Source of the DNA: Paenibacillus tengchongensis
Lineage (GTDB): Bacteria; Bacillota; Bacilli; Paenibacillales; Paenibacillaceae
Length of the DNA: 64,000 nucleotides
NCBI RefSeq assembly: GCF_008973665.1
Contig: NZ_WACP01000002.1
Location: 434,001-498,000, forward strand
Reading direction: 5' to 3'
In this document: piece after piece, positions 43,908 to 52,052 of the stretch
How the letters are laid out: each line of letters starts with the position of its first letter
Position numbering within the stretch: the stretch's first letter is position 1
Notes under the pieces: generated by a model
Database searches by the model: none
Told to the model about the DNA's origin: nothing
What the model saw: the letters and a program-made list of their open reading frames with translations, nothing else
Program-made: the position numbers and the translations under genes

Positions 43908-45110
43908 ATGCTGCAAAAGATCCGCAAGATCGACGGTGTTCTGGTGGTGGTCCTGCTCCTGCTCATGTGCGTCAGCATCCTGTCCATATACAGTGTTACG
44001 CACGGCCGTGAGAAGCAGGACGGCATGCATCTGAAAATGCTGGTGTTTTACGGACTGGGCTTTGCCGTGTTCCTTGTAACGGCTCTGTTCAATTACCGCC
44101 TGCTCGTAAAATATGCCCCTTACTTCTATCTTCTGGGACTGGGGATCCTGCTGTTTGTCAGCTTTTTCGGCAAGACGATAAACGGAGCCAAGGGCTGGAT
44201 TGTTATTTCCGGGGTCAGCCTTCAGCCGGCGGAGCTGTTCAAGCTGCTGCTAATCCTGTTCCTGGCCTATATCCTGGTGCGGAAGAATAGGGAGACTTTA
44301 AGATTCTGGCGCGATTGTGTGCCGCTCGGACTTGCCGCCCTGCTGCCTTTTGCCATAGTGATTCTGCAGAACGACCTCGGGAACGCCCTGAGCTATCTGG
44401 TCATTCTGATCGGTCTGCTGTGGGTGGGCCGGATGCGGTTTGCGCATGCGCTGATCGGCTTTCTCATCTTCGGCGGGATGGCGCTGGCCTTTATTCTAAG
44501 CTATATCAATTATCATGATGCCACGGTCAATTTTATTAAAAATACGCTGGGGCGCGACCACTTTATCGCCCGCTTCGATACTTGGCTCGTGCCGGAGCAG
44601 GCCAGCTCCGACGACAGCTACCAGGTCCGCAATGCCAAGATGGCCATTGCTTCCGGTGGGATGAGCGGCGAGGGGTATCTGGAGGGAAGCACGGTACAGT
44701 CGAACCGTGTGCCTTATATGTATTCGGACTCGATCTTTGTGGCGGTAGCCGAAGAGTTCGGCTTCCTCGGCGCAGCGTTGCTGCTGCTGCTCTTTTTTAT
44801 CCTGATCCACCGGCTGGTGCTGATTGCGCTGGCCAGCCGGGACCGTGCCGGGCCGTTTCTGATCATCGGCATTACCGCCATGCTGCTGTATCAGATTCTG
44901 GAGAACATCGGCGCCTACATCGGGCTTATGCCCTTGACGGGAATTACCCTTCCGTTCATCAGCTTTGGCGGGACGTCGCTCATCATCAACATGGCATGTA
45001 TGGGCATTGCCATGAGCGTGCTGCTGTACGGGCAGGAGGAAGAGGAGGAATTGCCGGTGCTTCCGGCGGTGCCGGCGATGTTTAACGGCAGCAGATCAAC
45101 CCGCGGGTAA
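43908..45110 (+). CDS. RodA/FtsW/SpoVE family peptidoglycan polymerase (copy 2)
   Basis: 400-residue tandem paralog of the preceding gene, aligned along its whole length: SVTHGREKQDGMHLKML, SLQPAELFKLLLILFLAYI, LQNDLGNALSYLVILIGLLW, GGMSGEGYLEGSTVQSNRVPY, and GITLPFISFGGTSLI. Divergence at the protein level is moderate and concentrated in loops, so the duplication is not recent. AAGGAG lies 7 bases before the ATG, and TATAAT at 43843-43848 may give separate expression. One copy may act in elongation and the other in sporulation; the sequence does not decide. Confidence 0.92.
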   Translation: MLQKIRKIDGVLVVVLLLLMCVSILSIYSVTHGREKQDGMHLKMLVFYGLGFAVFLVTALFNYRLLVKYAPYFYLLGLGILLFVSFFGKTINGAKGWIVISGVSLQPAELFKLLLILFLAYILVRKNRETLRFWRDCVPLGLAALLPFAIVILQNDLGNALSYLVILIGLLWVGRMRFAHALIGFLIFGGMALAFILSYINYHDATVNFIKNTLGRDHFIARFDTWLVPEQASSDDSYQVRNAKMAIASGGMSGEGYLEGSTVQSNRVPYMYSDSIFVAVAEEFGFLGAALLLLLFFILIHRLVLIALASRDRAGPFLIIGITAMLLYQILENIGAYIGLMPLTGITLPFISFGGTSLIINMACMGIAMSVLLYGQEEEEELPVLPAVPAMFNGSRSTRG

Positions 45111-45134
45111 AGAGATGGAGGCCGGCTGGCGCAG

Positions 45135-45501
45135 ATGAGCTGCCGCCGGGATGGAGAATATATCCGGTACAGCAGCAAGAGGCCGGTTCCCGGCGGACCC
45201 CCGGCGGAGTTTACAGCCAGATACAAGCCGGCAAGTCCCGAATACTTCCGGGCCGAGCGACAGCCTGCTCCATTGGTTGACCGAACGGTACCGTTTGTAT
45301 GCGGCTGATGGCGAAGGCGGTCTGTATGCCGGGGATATTCACCATCTGCCTTGGCCACTGCAGGAGATTGTCCTTGATTTGGAAGCCAATTCGGCCACTG
45401 CCGCTCTGGGGCAGGCGCATCCTGCCGAACCCCCGCTGACCACCTATACGAACAGGCTGGAGGTTCCGCTCTGGGTGGTAAAGCCAATCGATACGCACTG
45501 A
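45135..45501 (+). pseudogene. DUF2071 (YqjF-like) gene remnant
   Basis: Two adjacent frames together encode the C-terminal half of a DUF2071 protein: RRDGEYIRYSSKRPVPGG and PAEFTARYKPASPEYFRAE in the frame starting at 45135, then DSLLHWLTERYRLYAADG, GDIHHLPWPLQEIVLDLE and the ending up to 45501 in the next frame. The join needs a frameshift near 45258. About the first 130 residues of the family are missing; the remnant begins 24 bases after the rodA copy 2 stop. Truncated and frameshifted, so a pseudogene. Confidence 0.7.
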
Positions 45502-45507
45502 ACAGCA

Positions 45508-45560
45508 AAAAGCGCCATAGACTCCGGGCTTAGACGGCCTGGGCGGCTTGGCGCTTTTTT
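45508..45560 (+). terminator. Terminator after the DUF2071 remnant
   Basis: AAGCGCCA (45510-45517) pairs with TGGCGCTT (45549-45556) followed by T residues; the loop contains an inner GC-rich helix. Confidence 0.75.
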
Positions 45561-45566
45561 ACCTCT

Positions 45567-45866
45567 TTAGGCCTGTTGTTTCTTGACAGGATCGTGGTCC
45601 CGCAGCAGCCAAATGTGATATAAATATTCAAATACCCCGGCCAGAGCCGTAATCAGCAGCATATCGGTAAAGGACAAGCCGGCACCGATGATCTCGCTGA
45701 AGAGCCAGAGCAGTACCAGTCCGGCATCGGCTAAGGTGGCAATCACATTGCCTGTCCGCGGCAGGATCAGCAGATCGCCAATATTTATTGCTGGAAAGAC
45801 GGTGCAGACGTTTGGAACCAGGGGGACCGGGTAAATCTGTATGGCAGCATCATCACTGATGGAAAG
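45567..45866 (-). pseudogene. Possible remnant of a membrane protein gene
   Basis: An open minus-strand frame without a good start codon. Its product contains PAINIGDLLILPRTGNV, then hydrophobic spans (ADAGLVLLWLFSEIIGAGL and MLLITALAGVFEYLYHIWLL) and a charged tail DHDPVKKQQA. Codon use and hydrophobicity look protein-coding, but the 5' end runs into the leader of the following plus-strand gene with no ribosome-binding site. Probably the 3' end of a decayed gene; family not recognised. Confidence 0.35.
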
Positions 45867-45877
45867 GAGAGAGTCCC

Positions 45878-46645
45878 ATGAAGCTATCCTTTAACACGGA
45901 AACCTTGTTTAAGAACAAGTCAATCTATGAGGCAATCAAGCTGCTTCACGAGCATGGCATTGCTGCGGTTGAGTTCTGGTCCTGGCATGACAAAGACCTC
46001 AAGCACATCCGCAGGCTGCAGCAGGAAACGGGCATGGAGGTAGCCTCGATTGTGGTGACCCCCGAAAGTCTGGTGGACCCTTCACGGCGCTCCGCGCTGC
46101 TCGACGCTGTCAAGGGAACCGCCGAAGCATGCCGTGAGCTGGGATGCCGCCGCATGGTGCAGACGGTGGGTTCTGTCGTTCCGGGACGTTCCCGTGAGGA
46201 GATGAAGGCCGCGCTGATCGAAGGCCTTGAGGCTTGTGTACCGGTACTGGAGGAATATGAGGTGATTAGCGCAATCGAGCCGCTGAATACGGTGATCGAC
46301 AAGGAGCTGTCTGACATCTACCTTAACACCTCGGAGGAAGCCTTCTCCATTGCAGCCCATATCGGCCATCCCCTAGTTAAGGTGTGCTACGATATGTACC
46401 ATGTGCAGATTATGGAGGGGAATGTGCTGACCCGTCTGCAAAATAACATTCACCTTGTAGGCCATATCCAGGCAGCGGGCGTCCCCGGCCGCCACGAATT
46501 GTATATGGGGGAGCTGAATTACGATTACATCCTCGATGCGATTAAGCAAATGGACTATGACGGCTTTGTCGGAATGGAGTACTTCCCGGTCCATGATCCG
46601 ATCTATGATCTGCAGCAGCTTCATTCCAAGTACTATACAGGGTAA
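45878..46645 (+). CDS. Sugar phosphate isomerase/epimerase, hydroxypyruvate isomerase-like
   Basis: 255-residue TIM-barrel protein of the AP-endonuclease-2-like superfamily. AAVEFWSWHDKDL near the start, AIEPLN (metal-binding Glu), VCYDMYHVQIMEGN, HIQAAGVPGRHE and GMEYFP (second Glu) are the pattern of hydroxypyruvate isomerase (Hyi) and related ketose epimerases. AAAGGAGAGAG precedes the ATG at 45878. It stands alone without sugar-operon neighbours, so the true substrate is open. Confidence 0.82.
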   Translation: MKLSFNTETLFKNKSIYEAIKLLHEHGIAAVEFWSWHDKDLKHIRRLQQETGMEVASIVVTPESLVDPSRRSALLDAVKGTAEACRELGCRRMVQTVGSVVPGRSREEMKAALIEGLEACVPVLEEYEVISAIEPLNTVIDKELSDIYLNTSEEAFSIAAHIGHPLVKVCYDMYHVQIMEGNVLTRLQNNIHLVGHIQAAGVPGRHELYMGELNYDYILDAIKQMDYDGFVGMEYFPVHDPIYDLQQLHSKYYTG

Positions 46646-46776
46646 TTTTAAATACTTTATCTGTTTATTCTGTTAATTCGGATGTTTATATTTGCGGCTG
46701 AGGTTTATTAATATTAGGAGATTTAAATAAAAAATTGAATTTTTAGATTAAGATCTACTACTGGAGGCGAAGAGTT

Positions 46777-46965
46777 ATGGCTAAAGAATTGGCATTGCAT
46801 GAAAAACTTGAAGTGCATGAGCTTCTGACCCTGAAAACTTCCTGTGCAACCAAAGCGGCAACCATGCTGGAGCTCGTCAAGGATGAGAAGCTTAAAAAGC
46901 TGATTGAAGAGGATCTGGACCATTCGTCCAAAGCGATCGAAGAATTGACCTCACTCTTAAAATAA
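46777..46965 (+). CDS. Small CotF-related spore coat protein
   Basis: 62-residue helical protein, ALHEKLEVHELLTLKTSCAT..., resembling the short partner proteins (B. subtilis YraD/YraF type) that accompany CotF-domain genes. TGGAGGCGAAGAG lies upstream of the ATG. The CotF-like gene follows 13 bases downstream. The AT-rich upstream region (46650-46770) has no clear SigA promoter, consistent with a sporulation sigma factor, though no specific site is assigned. Confidence 0.75.
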   Translation: MAKELALHEKLEVHELLTLKTSCATKAATMLELVKDEKLKKLIEEDLDHSSKAIEELTSLLK

Positions 46966-46978
46966 GGAGGAATCACCC

Positions 46979-47284
46979 ATGACAACCACCAAAACCAAAG
47001 AGATGCTGGTTAAAGCCGTTAAGCCGATGGACGATCTGGCCATCGCTACCGATATGCTGCTGTCCGCCAAAGCCGCTGTTCGTACTTACGCCATAGCGCT
47101 TACGGAAACAGCCACTCCGAAGGTGCATAAGACGCTTAAAGCCCAGCTTGATATTGCGATTGAGACGCACCAGAAAATCGCTGCATATATGATCGAGAAT
47201 GAAATGTACCATCCTTACGACCTGGAAGAACAGGTGGAGCATGATTTGAAAAAGGCCAAGACTGCGCTGGAGATTCAGGAATAA
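46979..47284 (+). CDS. CotF-domain spore coat protein
   Basis: 101-residue helical protein with the Coat F signature near its end, YMIENEMYHPYDLEEQ. CotF proteins are found in the spore coat. AAGGAGGAA lies just before the ATG, and the upstream small coat protein gene is 13 bases away, so they form an operon ended by a hairpin at 47309-47341. Confidence 0.85.
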   Translation: MTTTKTKEMLVKAVKPMDDLAIATDMLLSAKAAVRTYAIALTETATPKVHKTLKAQLDIAIETHQKIAAYMIENEMYHPYDLEEQVEHDLKKAKTALEIQE

Positions 47285-47308
47285 GCGCTGCGCACCGGTT
47301 CCATGAAC

Positions 47309-47341
47309 ACACCGCCCGGATGATTCTGCGGCGGTGTTTTC
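47309..47341 (+). terminator. Terminator of the coat protein operon
   Basis: ACACCGCC (47309-47316) with GGCGGTGT (47330-47337), followed by TTTTC. Confidence 0.75.
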
Positions 47342-47436
47342 TATGCTTTTTACAAAAATAATAGTTTCATAGGTTTGCATCCGCCCTTTGCCGGACATAC
47401 TGGGACTATCATAGTTTCAGAGGAGAGGGGCTGCCG

Positions 47437-48186
47437 GTGATGGAATTTCGCTATTCGGGATTTCAGGATTCTTTGCGGGCAACGGTTAAGCATACAGCTA
47501 TTATAATTTCGGTCATGATGATGATTCTGATGATGTGGGAAGGGCAAAAGAGCGATGCGGCGGTAGCGGGGACAGGCATTCCGGAGGAATCGATCCGGCT
47601 GCGCATTCTGGCCAATTCGGACGGCACGGCCGACCAGCTGGTCAAGCGGCAGATCCGCGATGCGGTGGTGGCGCAGATGAACGAGTGGGTGTCGGGGCTT
47701 GACAATCCGCAGAGCCTGGAGCAAGCGCGGACCCTGATCCGCAGCCACCTGCCGGAGCTGAACGCACTGGTCGGGGGGGAACTGAAGCGGCGCGGCATCT
47801 CCTACTCCTATAACGTCGAGCTGGGCGTAGTGCCCTTTCCGACCAAGCTGTATGGCGGCACGGTCTACCCGGCCGGTGACTATGAGGCGGTGCGGGTGAC
47901 ACTGGGAGCGGGCAAGGGCCAGAACTGGTGGTGCGTGCTGTTCCCGCCGCTGTGCTTTATCGATGCAGGGTCCGGCGATGCAGCCGCTGCCGCCGCACCG
48001 GCGCAGGGCGTGCAGACGGCAGCGGCGGCCGGCTCAGTGGAGGGCGGCCAGGCGGCCAATGCCGTACAGAACCCGGCGGGGGCTGCCGATACCGCTGCGG
48101 AGCAAGCTGAAACGCCGGAGGTACGGTTCTTCCTCTGGGATCTGCTGCATAATCTCTGGAGCTGGATCAGCGGATTATGGTCCTGA
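47437..48186 (+). CDS. spoIIR: Stage II sporulation protein R
   Basis: 249-residue exported signalling protein made in the forespore under SigF; it activates the SpoIIGA protease that processes pro-SigE in the mother cell. An N-terminal membrane anchor (TAIIISVMMMILMMW) is followed by the conserved SIRLRILANSDGTADQLVKR, PTKLYGGTVYPAGDYEAV and QNWWCVLFPPLCFID. After these comes an Ala-rich insert of about 45 residues before the conserved end. GTG at 47437 and ATG at 47440 are both possible; GAGGAGAGGGG precedes them. A sequence GGACATACTG at 47393-47402 resembles a SigF -10 but its -35 is poor. Confidence 0.95.
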   Translation: MMEFRYSGFQDSLRATVKHTAIIISVMMMILMMWEGQKSDAAVAGTGIPEESIRLRILANSDGTADQLVKRQIRDAVVAQMNEWVSGLDNPQSLEQARTLIRSHLPELNALVGGELKRRGISYSYNVELGVVPFPTKLYGGTVYPAGDYEAVRVTLGAGKGQNWWCVLFPPLCFIDAGSGDAAAAAAPAQGVQTAAAAGSVEGGQAANAVQNPAGAADTAAEQAETPEVRFFLWDLLHNLWSWISGLWS

Positions 48187-48507
48187 GGCGCAGAAGGGCG
48201 CGCAGACTGGCCTGCCCGATTCATTTGTCCTGAACAAGCTAAGCGCGGCAAATGGACGGAGTCTCTTGCGGTCTACTGTTTTGAGCAGGGATGTGGTACT
48301 ATTATAGCTGCCCGGAAGGATAACAGAGACGGAAGCTGCACGCTTGCCGTCCATAACAGATAATGAACAGCTGCGGCTCCACCGGGTGGAGCCGTTTATG
48401 CTGTCCTGAAGGGACCGTCCTTGGCAAGGGACGGAACCTGCATAACCATTCCCCGTGGAGCGGGATCATTATAGGATTGTAAACTAGCGAGAAAGTCAGG
48501 GATAGCT
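48187..48507. other. Intergenic region between spoIIR and ywlC
   Basis: About 320 bases without a gene. Two hairpins stand out: GGCTCCACC/GGTGGAGCC near 48375-48395 and CCGTCC/GGGACGG near 48416-48436; neither has a strong T run. TACTGT-N17-TACTAT around 48277-48305 could be a weak promoter for ywlC. Confidence 0.4.
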
Positions 48508-49728
48508 ATGGGAGAACAGGAACAACCGTCTTTTGCGGTTCAGCGCCATGTAGGCGGCAAGGTAGCGACGGTATGCTGGACAGTAGAGAATGAAGGCTTT
48601 GCGGGCAGCGGTGCAGAGGCTTTGGCACTGAAGGCGGCGGACAAGGAAGCCCTTGCGGCTGCGGCGCAGATGCTTCGCGGCGGAGGCACGGTAGCTTTTC
48701 CGACCGAGACCGTCTATGGGCTCGGCGCTGATGCGCGGAATACCGCTGCCGTGGAAGCGGTGTTCGCAGCGAAGGGCCGCCCGTCGGACAATCCGTTGAT
48801 TGTCCATATCGCCCGGCGGGAGCAGCTGGAGGAGCTGGTCAGCGAGGTGCACCCGGTGGCGGAGGCGCTGATTCAGGCCTTCTGGCCGGGTCCGCTGACG
48901 CTGGTGCTGCCGGTGCGTCCCGGCGTACTGTCGCCGCTGGTGACGGCGGGCCTTGATACGGTCGGCGTGCGGATGCCGGCCCATCCCCTCGCGCTGGCGC
49001 TGCTGCGCGAGGCCGGCTGTCCGGTGGCTGCGCCCAGCGCCAACCGTTCGGGGCGGCCAAGCCCGACGCAGGCCGCCCATGTGCTGGAGGACCTCGCCGG
49101 GTATATCGGCGGGGTGCTTGACGGCGGCGCGGCCGGGGTCGGCCTGGAGTCGACCGTCGTGCAGGTGCAGCCGGGCGGCACGGTCGCCGTGCTCCGGCCG
49201 GGCGGCATCACCGCCGAGCAGCTTGCGGCGGTGGCGGGTCCGGGCGCGGTCGACGCCGCGCCCGCTGCGCTTGCGGACTTTGCCGCAGGCAAGTCCGCGT
49301 TGCCGCCGGCCGCAGAGGCTGCGGCCGGGGAGGGCGGCCCGGCGCCGCGCGCGCCGGGCATGAAGTACACGCACTACGCCCCGCGCGGCGCGCTTGGCGT
49401 CGTGCGCGGCGGGTCCGCCCGGCAGGTGGCGGACACGGCCGCAGGGCTGCTGCAGGCGGCGAAGCGGCGCGGCGAGACGACAGGGCTGCTCCTCTTCGAG
49501 GAGCACCGGGCCCTGTATCCCGCCGGGCCGGCCGCCTGCGTCGTGTCCCTCGGGCGGCTGGCCTCGCCCGAGGAAGGGGCGCGCTCCCTGTATGCCGCCT
49601 TGCGGCACTTCGATGAAGCGGGAGCGACCTATATTCTGGCCGAGGCCTGCCCGGAGACGGGCCTCGGCGCCGCCATCATGAACCGGCTGATGAAGGCAGC
49701 CGGCGGAACCGTCATCGACGCCGGCTGA
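48508..49728 (+). CDS. ywlC: Threonylcarbamoyl-AMP synthase, Sua5/YwlC type
   Basis: 406-residue enzyme making threonylcarbamoyl-AMP from threonine, bicarbonate and ATP for tRNA t6A37 modification. The YrdC fold shows GGTVAFPTETVYGLGADA, AAKGRPSDNPLIVH, FWPGPLTLVLP and APSANRSGRPSPT; a C-terminal Sua5 domain follows a long Ala/Gly/Pro linker (about residues 240-285) and MKYTHYAPRG. The first 45 residues precede the usual start of the YrdC fold, so a later start is possible. Extremely GC-rich in the second half. Confidence 0.94.
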   Translation: MGEQEQPSFAVQRHVGGKVATVCWTVENEGFAGSGAEALALKAADKEALAAAAQMLRGGGTVAFPTETVYGLGADARNTAAVEAVFAAKGRPSDNPLIVHIARREQLEELVSEVHPVAEALIQAFWPGPLTLVLPVRPGVLSPLVTAGLDTVGVRMPAHPLALALLREAGCPVAAPSANRSGRPSPTQAAHVLEDLAGYIGGVLDGGAAGVGLESTVVQVQPGGTVAVLRPGGITAEQLAAVAGPGAVDAAPAALADFAAGKSALPPAAEAAAGEGGPAPRAPGMKYTHYAPRGALGVVRGGSARQVADTAAGLLQAAKRRGETTGLLLFEEHRALYPAGPAACVVSLGRLASPEEGARSLYAALRHFDEAGATYILAEACPETGLGAAIMNRLMKAAGGTVIDAG

Positions 49729-49842
49729 GCAGCGGCGTCCCCCGCTGGCGGCTAGCCCTGCGCCGCCCTTCAGGCGTGCCGCACGGCTGCTTCGTTCCCG
49801 TGCCCGTTGTCATGTTTACCCCCTTGTCCGCATATCGTGGTT

Positions 49843-49859
49843 GTACAAGATATTTGTAC
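49843..49859. promoter_or_regulatory. Palindrome upstream of mntP
   Basis: GTACAA-GATAT-TTGTAC, 16 bases before the mntP start codon. A regulator site is possible from position alone. Confidence 0.3.
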
Positions 49860-49874
49860 TTTAGGGGGATGGGC

Positions 49875-50450
49875 ATGGACATAACGGGAGTGTTTGCGGG
49901 CTGGGGTCAATTGATAACGATTGCCATCATGGCGGTAGCGCTGGGAATGGACGCTTTTTCGCTGGGTGTCGGTATCGGGATGAAAGGCATCCGCCTCCTT
50001 CATGTGCTGCAGCTTGGACTATTCATCGCCGTGTTCCATGTGGTGATGCCCCTGCTCGGCCTCGTTACCGGCAGCTATGTGGGCCATCTGCTGGGGAGGG
50101 TCACGGCGTTCGCCGCAGGCGGATTACTGGTACTCTTGGGCGGCCATATGATATATAACTCGTTCCGTGCGGATGGCGGTAAAGGGGGACAGCCGGTCGA
50201 TCACCGGACGTTCTGGGGCATGCTGCTGATTTCACTCAGCGTCAGCGTGGATTCCTTTTCCGTCGGCGTGTCCCTCGGGATGTTCGTGAGCAATATCGCG
50301 CTGACTGTTTTGGCCTTCGGGGCCTGCGGCGGGCTGATGTCGGTTACCGGCCTTTTGCTGGGCAGAAGAGTCAGCCGGGGGCTCGGCGATTACGGCGAGG
50401 CGCTGGGCGGGGCCATCCTGCTGGCATTTGGCTTGCTGTTCATCTTTTGA
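49875..50450 (+). CDS. mntP: Manganese efflux pump MntP (YwlD)
   Basis: 191-residue membrane protein of six helices. The two half-repeats each carry the family's acidic signature: MAVALGMDAFSLGVGIGMKG and ISLSVSVDSFSVGVSLGMF. MntP exports Mn2+. AGGGGG at 49863-49868 is 6 bases from the ATG at 49875; the ATG at 49869 abuts the site. Gene order ywlC-mntP-ywlE is as in B. subtilis. Together with the TerC gene this window holds two Mn export systems. Confidence 0.93.
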   Translation: MDITGVFAGWGQLITIAIMAVALGMDAFSLGVGIGMKGIRLLHVLQLGLFIAVFHVVMPLLGLVTGSYVGHLLGRVTAFAAGGLLVLLGGHMIYNSFRADGGKGGQPVDHRTFWGMLLISLSVSVDSFSVGVSLGMFVSNIALTVLAFGACGGLMSVTGLLLGRRVSRGLGDYGEALGGAILLAFGLLFIF

Positions 50451-50517
50451 TAAAATAAAATAGCCTCACCAAGCGGGGCCTGATATTATCCGATCCTATT
50501 TGACGGAGGTGGAAAGC

Positions 50518-51105
50518 ATGCTGCGTATTTTATTTGTCTGCACCGGGAATACCTGCCGCAGCCCGATGGCCGAAGGCCTGCTGCGGAAGCTGGCGAAGGA
50601 GCGGGGGGTTGCGCTGGAAGTGCGGTCTGCAGGCGTTTCCGCCATTACCGGCACTTCAATATCGAGGCATGCCGCCGCAGTACTGCGCGATGAAGGCATA
50701 CAAGACCATATTACCTCTTCCCAGGTCAGCGGCGAAGCCGTAGCCTGGGCCGATTTGGTGTTGACCCTCACCGGCAGTCATAAGCGGCATTTGCTGCAGT
50801 ATTATCCCGAAGCAGTAATGAAGACTTACACGCTTAAAGAATATGTGCATGATGAGGAATCGGTTAACGAGGACCTGCGGGAGCTCGACAGCCTCTATGC
50901 CGATGCCGAACTTAGCCTGGCGCTCGGCGCAGAGCCGGATGCCGCCGCGATGCAGCGGATCATTGAAATCCGCCAGCGCATTCCGAGCTTCGACATTTCC
51001 GATCCGTTCGGCGGGTCGCGCGAGGATTACGAGCTGACGGCGGCGGAGATCCGCACGGCACTCCATAGCCTGCTCGACAAGCTGGAGTCGCTGCGCCGGC
51101 TGTAA
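50518..51105 (+). CDS. ywlE: Protein-arginine phosphatase YwlE
   Basis: 195-residue low-molecular-weight phosphatase that removes phosphate from arginine residues, opposing the McsB kinase. The phosphate loop is VCTGNTCRSPMAE; the Thr in CTGNTC is the family's determinant for phospho-arginine. The general-acid region is DISDPFGGSRE. The middle (about residues 110-150) is longer than in B. subtilis YwlE. GGAGGTGG lies 6 bases before the ATG at 50518; the upstream TTG at 50500 precedes that site. Confidence 0.93.
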   Translation: MLRILFVCTGNTCRSPMAEGLLRKLAKERGVALEVRSAGVSAITGTSISRHAAAVLRDEGIQDHITSSQVSGEAVAWADLVLTLTGSHKRHLLQYYPEAVMKTYTLKEYVHDEESVNEDLRELDSLYADAELSLALGAEPDAAAMQRIIEIRQRIPSFDISDPFGGSREDYELTAAEIRTALHSLLDKLESLRRL

Positions 51106-51111
51106 TGACGG

Positions 51112-51140
51112 TTGATTTTTCACGGCCTATCCTTTAAGAT
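51112..51140 (+). promoter_or_regulatory. Promoter of the ZTP-riboswitch transcript
   Basis: TTGATT (51112-51117), 17-base spacer, TAAGAT (51135-51140). Confidence 0.6.
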
Positions 51141-51154
51141 GAAATAAATATTAC

Positions 51155-51233
51155 CCGGTTCCGGTGTGACTGGCGACAAGTGTGGATGCAAACCACGATG
51201 GAGCACCGGAATAAACGGCCGGTCGCCTGGGCA
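51155..51233 (+). promoter_or_regulatory. ZTP (pfl) riboswitch
   Basis: Conserved pfl-motif blocks are in order: GTGTGACTGGCGA (51164-51176), GTGGATGCAAACCAC hairpin, GGAGCACCGG pairing back to CCGGTGT, and CGCCTGGGCA (51224-51233). The class senses ZTP or ZMP, signals of low 10-formyl-tetrahydrofolate, and turns on one-carbon genes. glyA is the second gene downstream, which fits. A terminator begins immediately after the aptamer. Confidence 0.92.
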
Positions 51234-51275
51234 AAAGAGCACATCCGCGCGGAATTTCGCGGACTGCTCTTTTTT
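51234..51275 (+). terminator. Terminator controlled by the ZTP riboswitch
   Basis: AAAGAGCA pairs with TGCTCTTT around an inner CCGCG/CGCGG stem, followed by T residues. It is contiguous with the aptamer, so ligand binding is expected to interfere with it. Confidence 0.85.
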
Positions 51276-51340
51276 GTTTAAATCGCGAGAATTCAGTTAT
51301 AATGAACAAAGTTATATTAATCGGTTTGGAGGCGGAAGTG

Positions 51341-51958
51341 ATGGAAGAGGGCATCAAGCCGGAATCAGTCCAAGCTTCGCAGGGTACGGAGCTTGGACTG
51401 ACCGGGACCACGGCAGCCGTCCTGCGCGAATTGGCGGATGCCGGTAAGCTGGGGTCCGGCTCGGTTCTTGTCATCGGTGTAAGCACCAGTGAGGTAGCCG
51501 GGGCCAGAATCGGAACCGCCGGTGCACTTGAGGTAGCGGAGCAGCTGCTGGCGGGTGTACGGGAGGTAGCCGGGGAACGCGGATTTCATCCGGTCTACCA
51601 GTGCTGTGAGCATTTGAACCGTTCGCTGGTGATGGAGCGGAGCTTACTGGAATCGCTCGGACTGCGCGAAGTATCGGCGGTGCCGGTTCCGGGAGCCGGA
51701 GGCTCAATGGCCGCCGCCGCTTACCGCTCGATGCTGGATCCGGTACTGGCCGAAACCGTCGAGGCCCACGCCGGCATCGATATCGGCGAGACGCTGATCG
51801 GCATGCATTTACGCCGGGTAGCGGTTCCCTTCCGTCCAAGCGTGCGCTATATCGGCAGCGCCCGGGTGAATGCCGCCTGGAGCAGACCGCCGCTGATCGG
51901 CGGAGAACGCGCAGTGTACCGTGCGCCGGAGACCAGCGGTACGCCGCAGTGTGATTGA
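51341..51958 (+). CDS. ywlG: YwlG/DUF436 family protein (TIGR01440)
   Basis: 205-residue protein of unknown role, found widely beside glyA in Bacillota. Recognised by VLVIGVSTSEVAGARIGTAG, CCEHLNRSLVMER, and GAHAGIDIGETLIGMHLRRV-like ending (HAGIDIGETLIGMHL here), with conserved Cys-Cys and His residues that could bind metal. TTGGAGG lies about 8 bases before the ATG at 51341; the earlier ATG at 51302 has no site and lies just past the terminator. Under ZTP riboswitch control with glyA, hinting at a link to folate or one-carbon metabolism. Confidence 0.85.
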   Translation: MEEGIKPESVQASQGTELGLTGTTAAVLRELADAGKLGSGSVLVIGVSTSEVAGARIGTAGALEVAEQLLAGVREVAGERGFHPVYQCCEHLNRSLVMERSLLESLGLREVSAVPVPGAGGSMAAAAYRSMLDPVLAETVEAHAGIDIGETLIGMHLRRVAVPFRPSVRYIGSARVNAAWSRPPLIGGERAVYRAPETSGTPQCD

Positions 51959-52052
51959 AGAACGGCGGGGACGTCTCCAGGAATGCTGCAGTGAGGTAAT
52001 GGGTTAAAACAACAACACATAAAACTAAAGCACTAGGGAGGAACTGAGAAAC

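Noticed and set aside
51155-51275. Considered a tetrahydrofolate riboswitch because glyA is downstream.
   Set aside because: The conserved blocks GACTGGCGA and CGCCTGGGCA are those of the ZTP (pfl) class, not the THF class.
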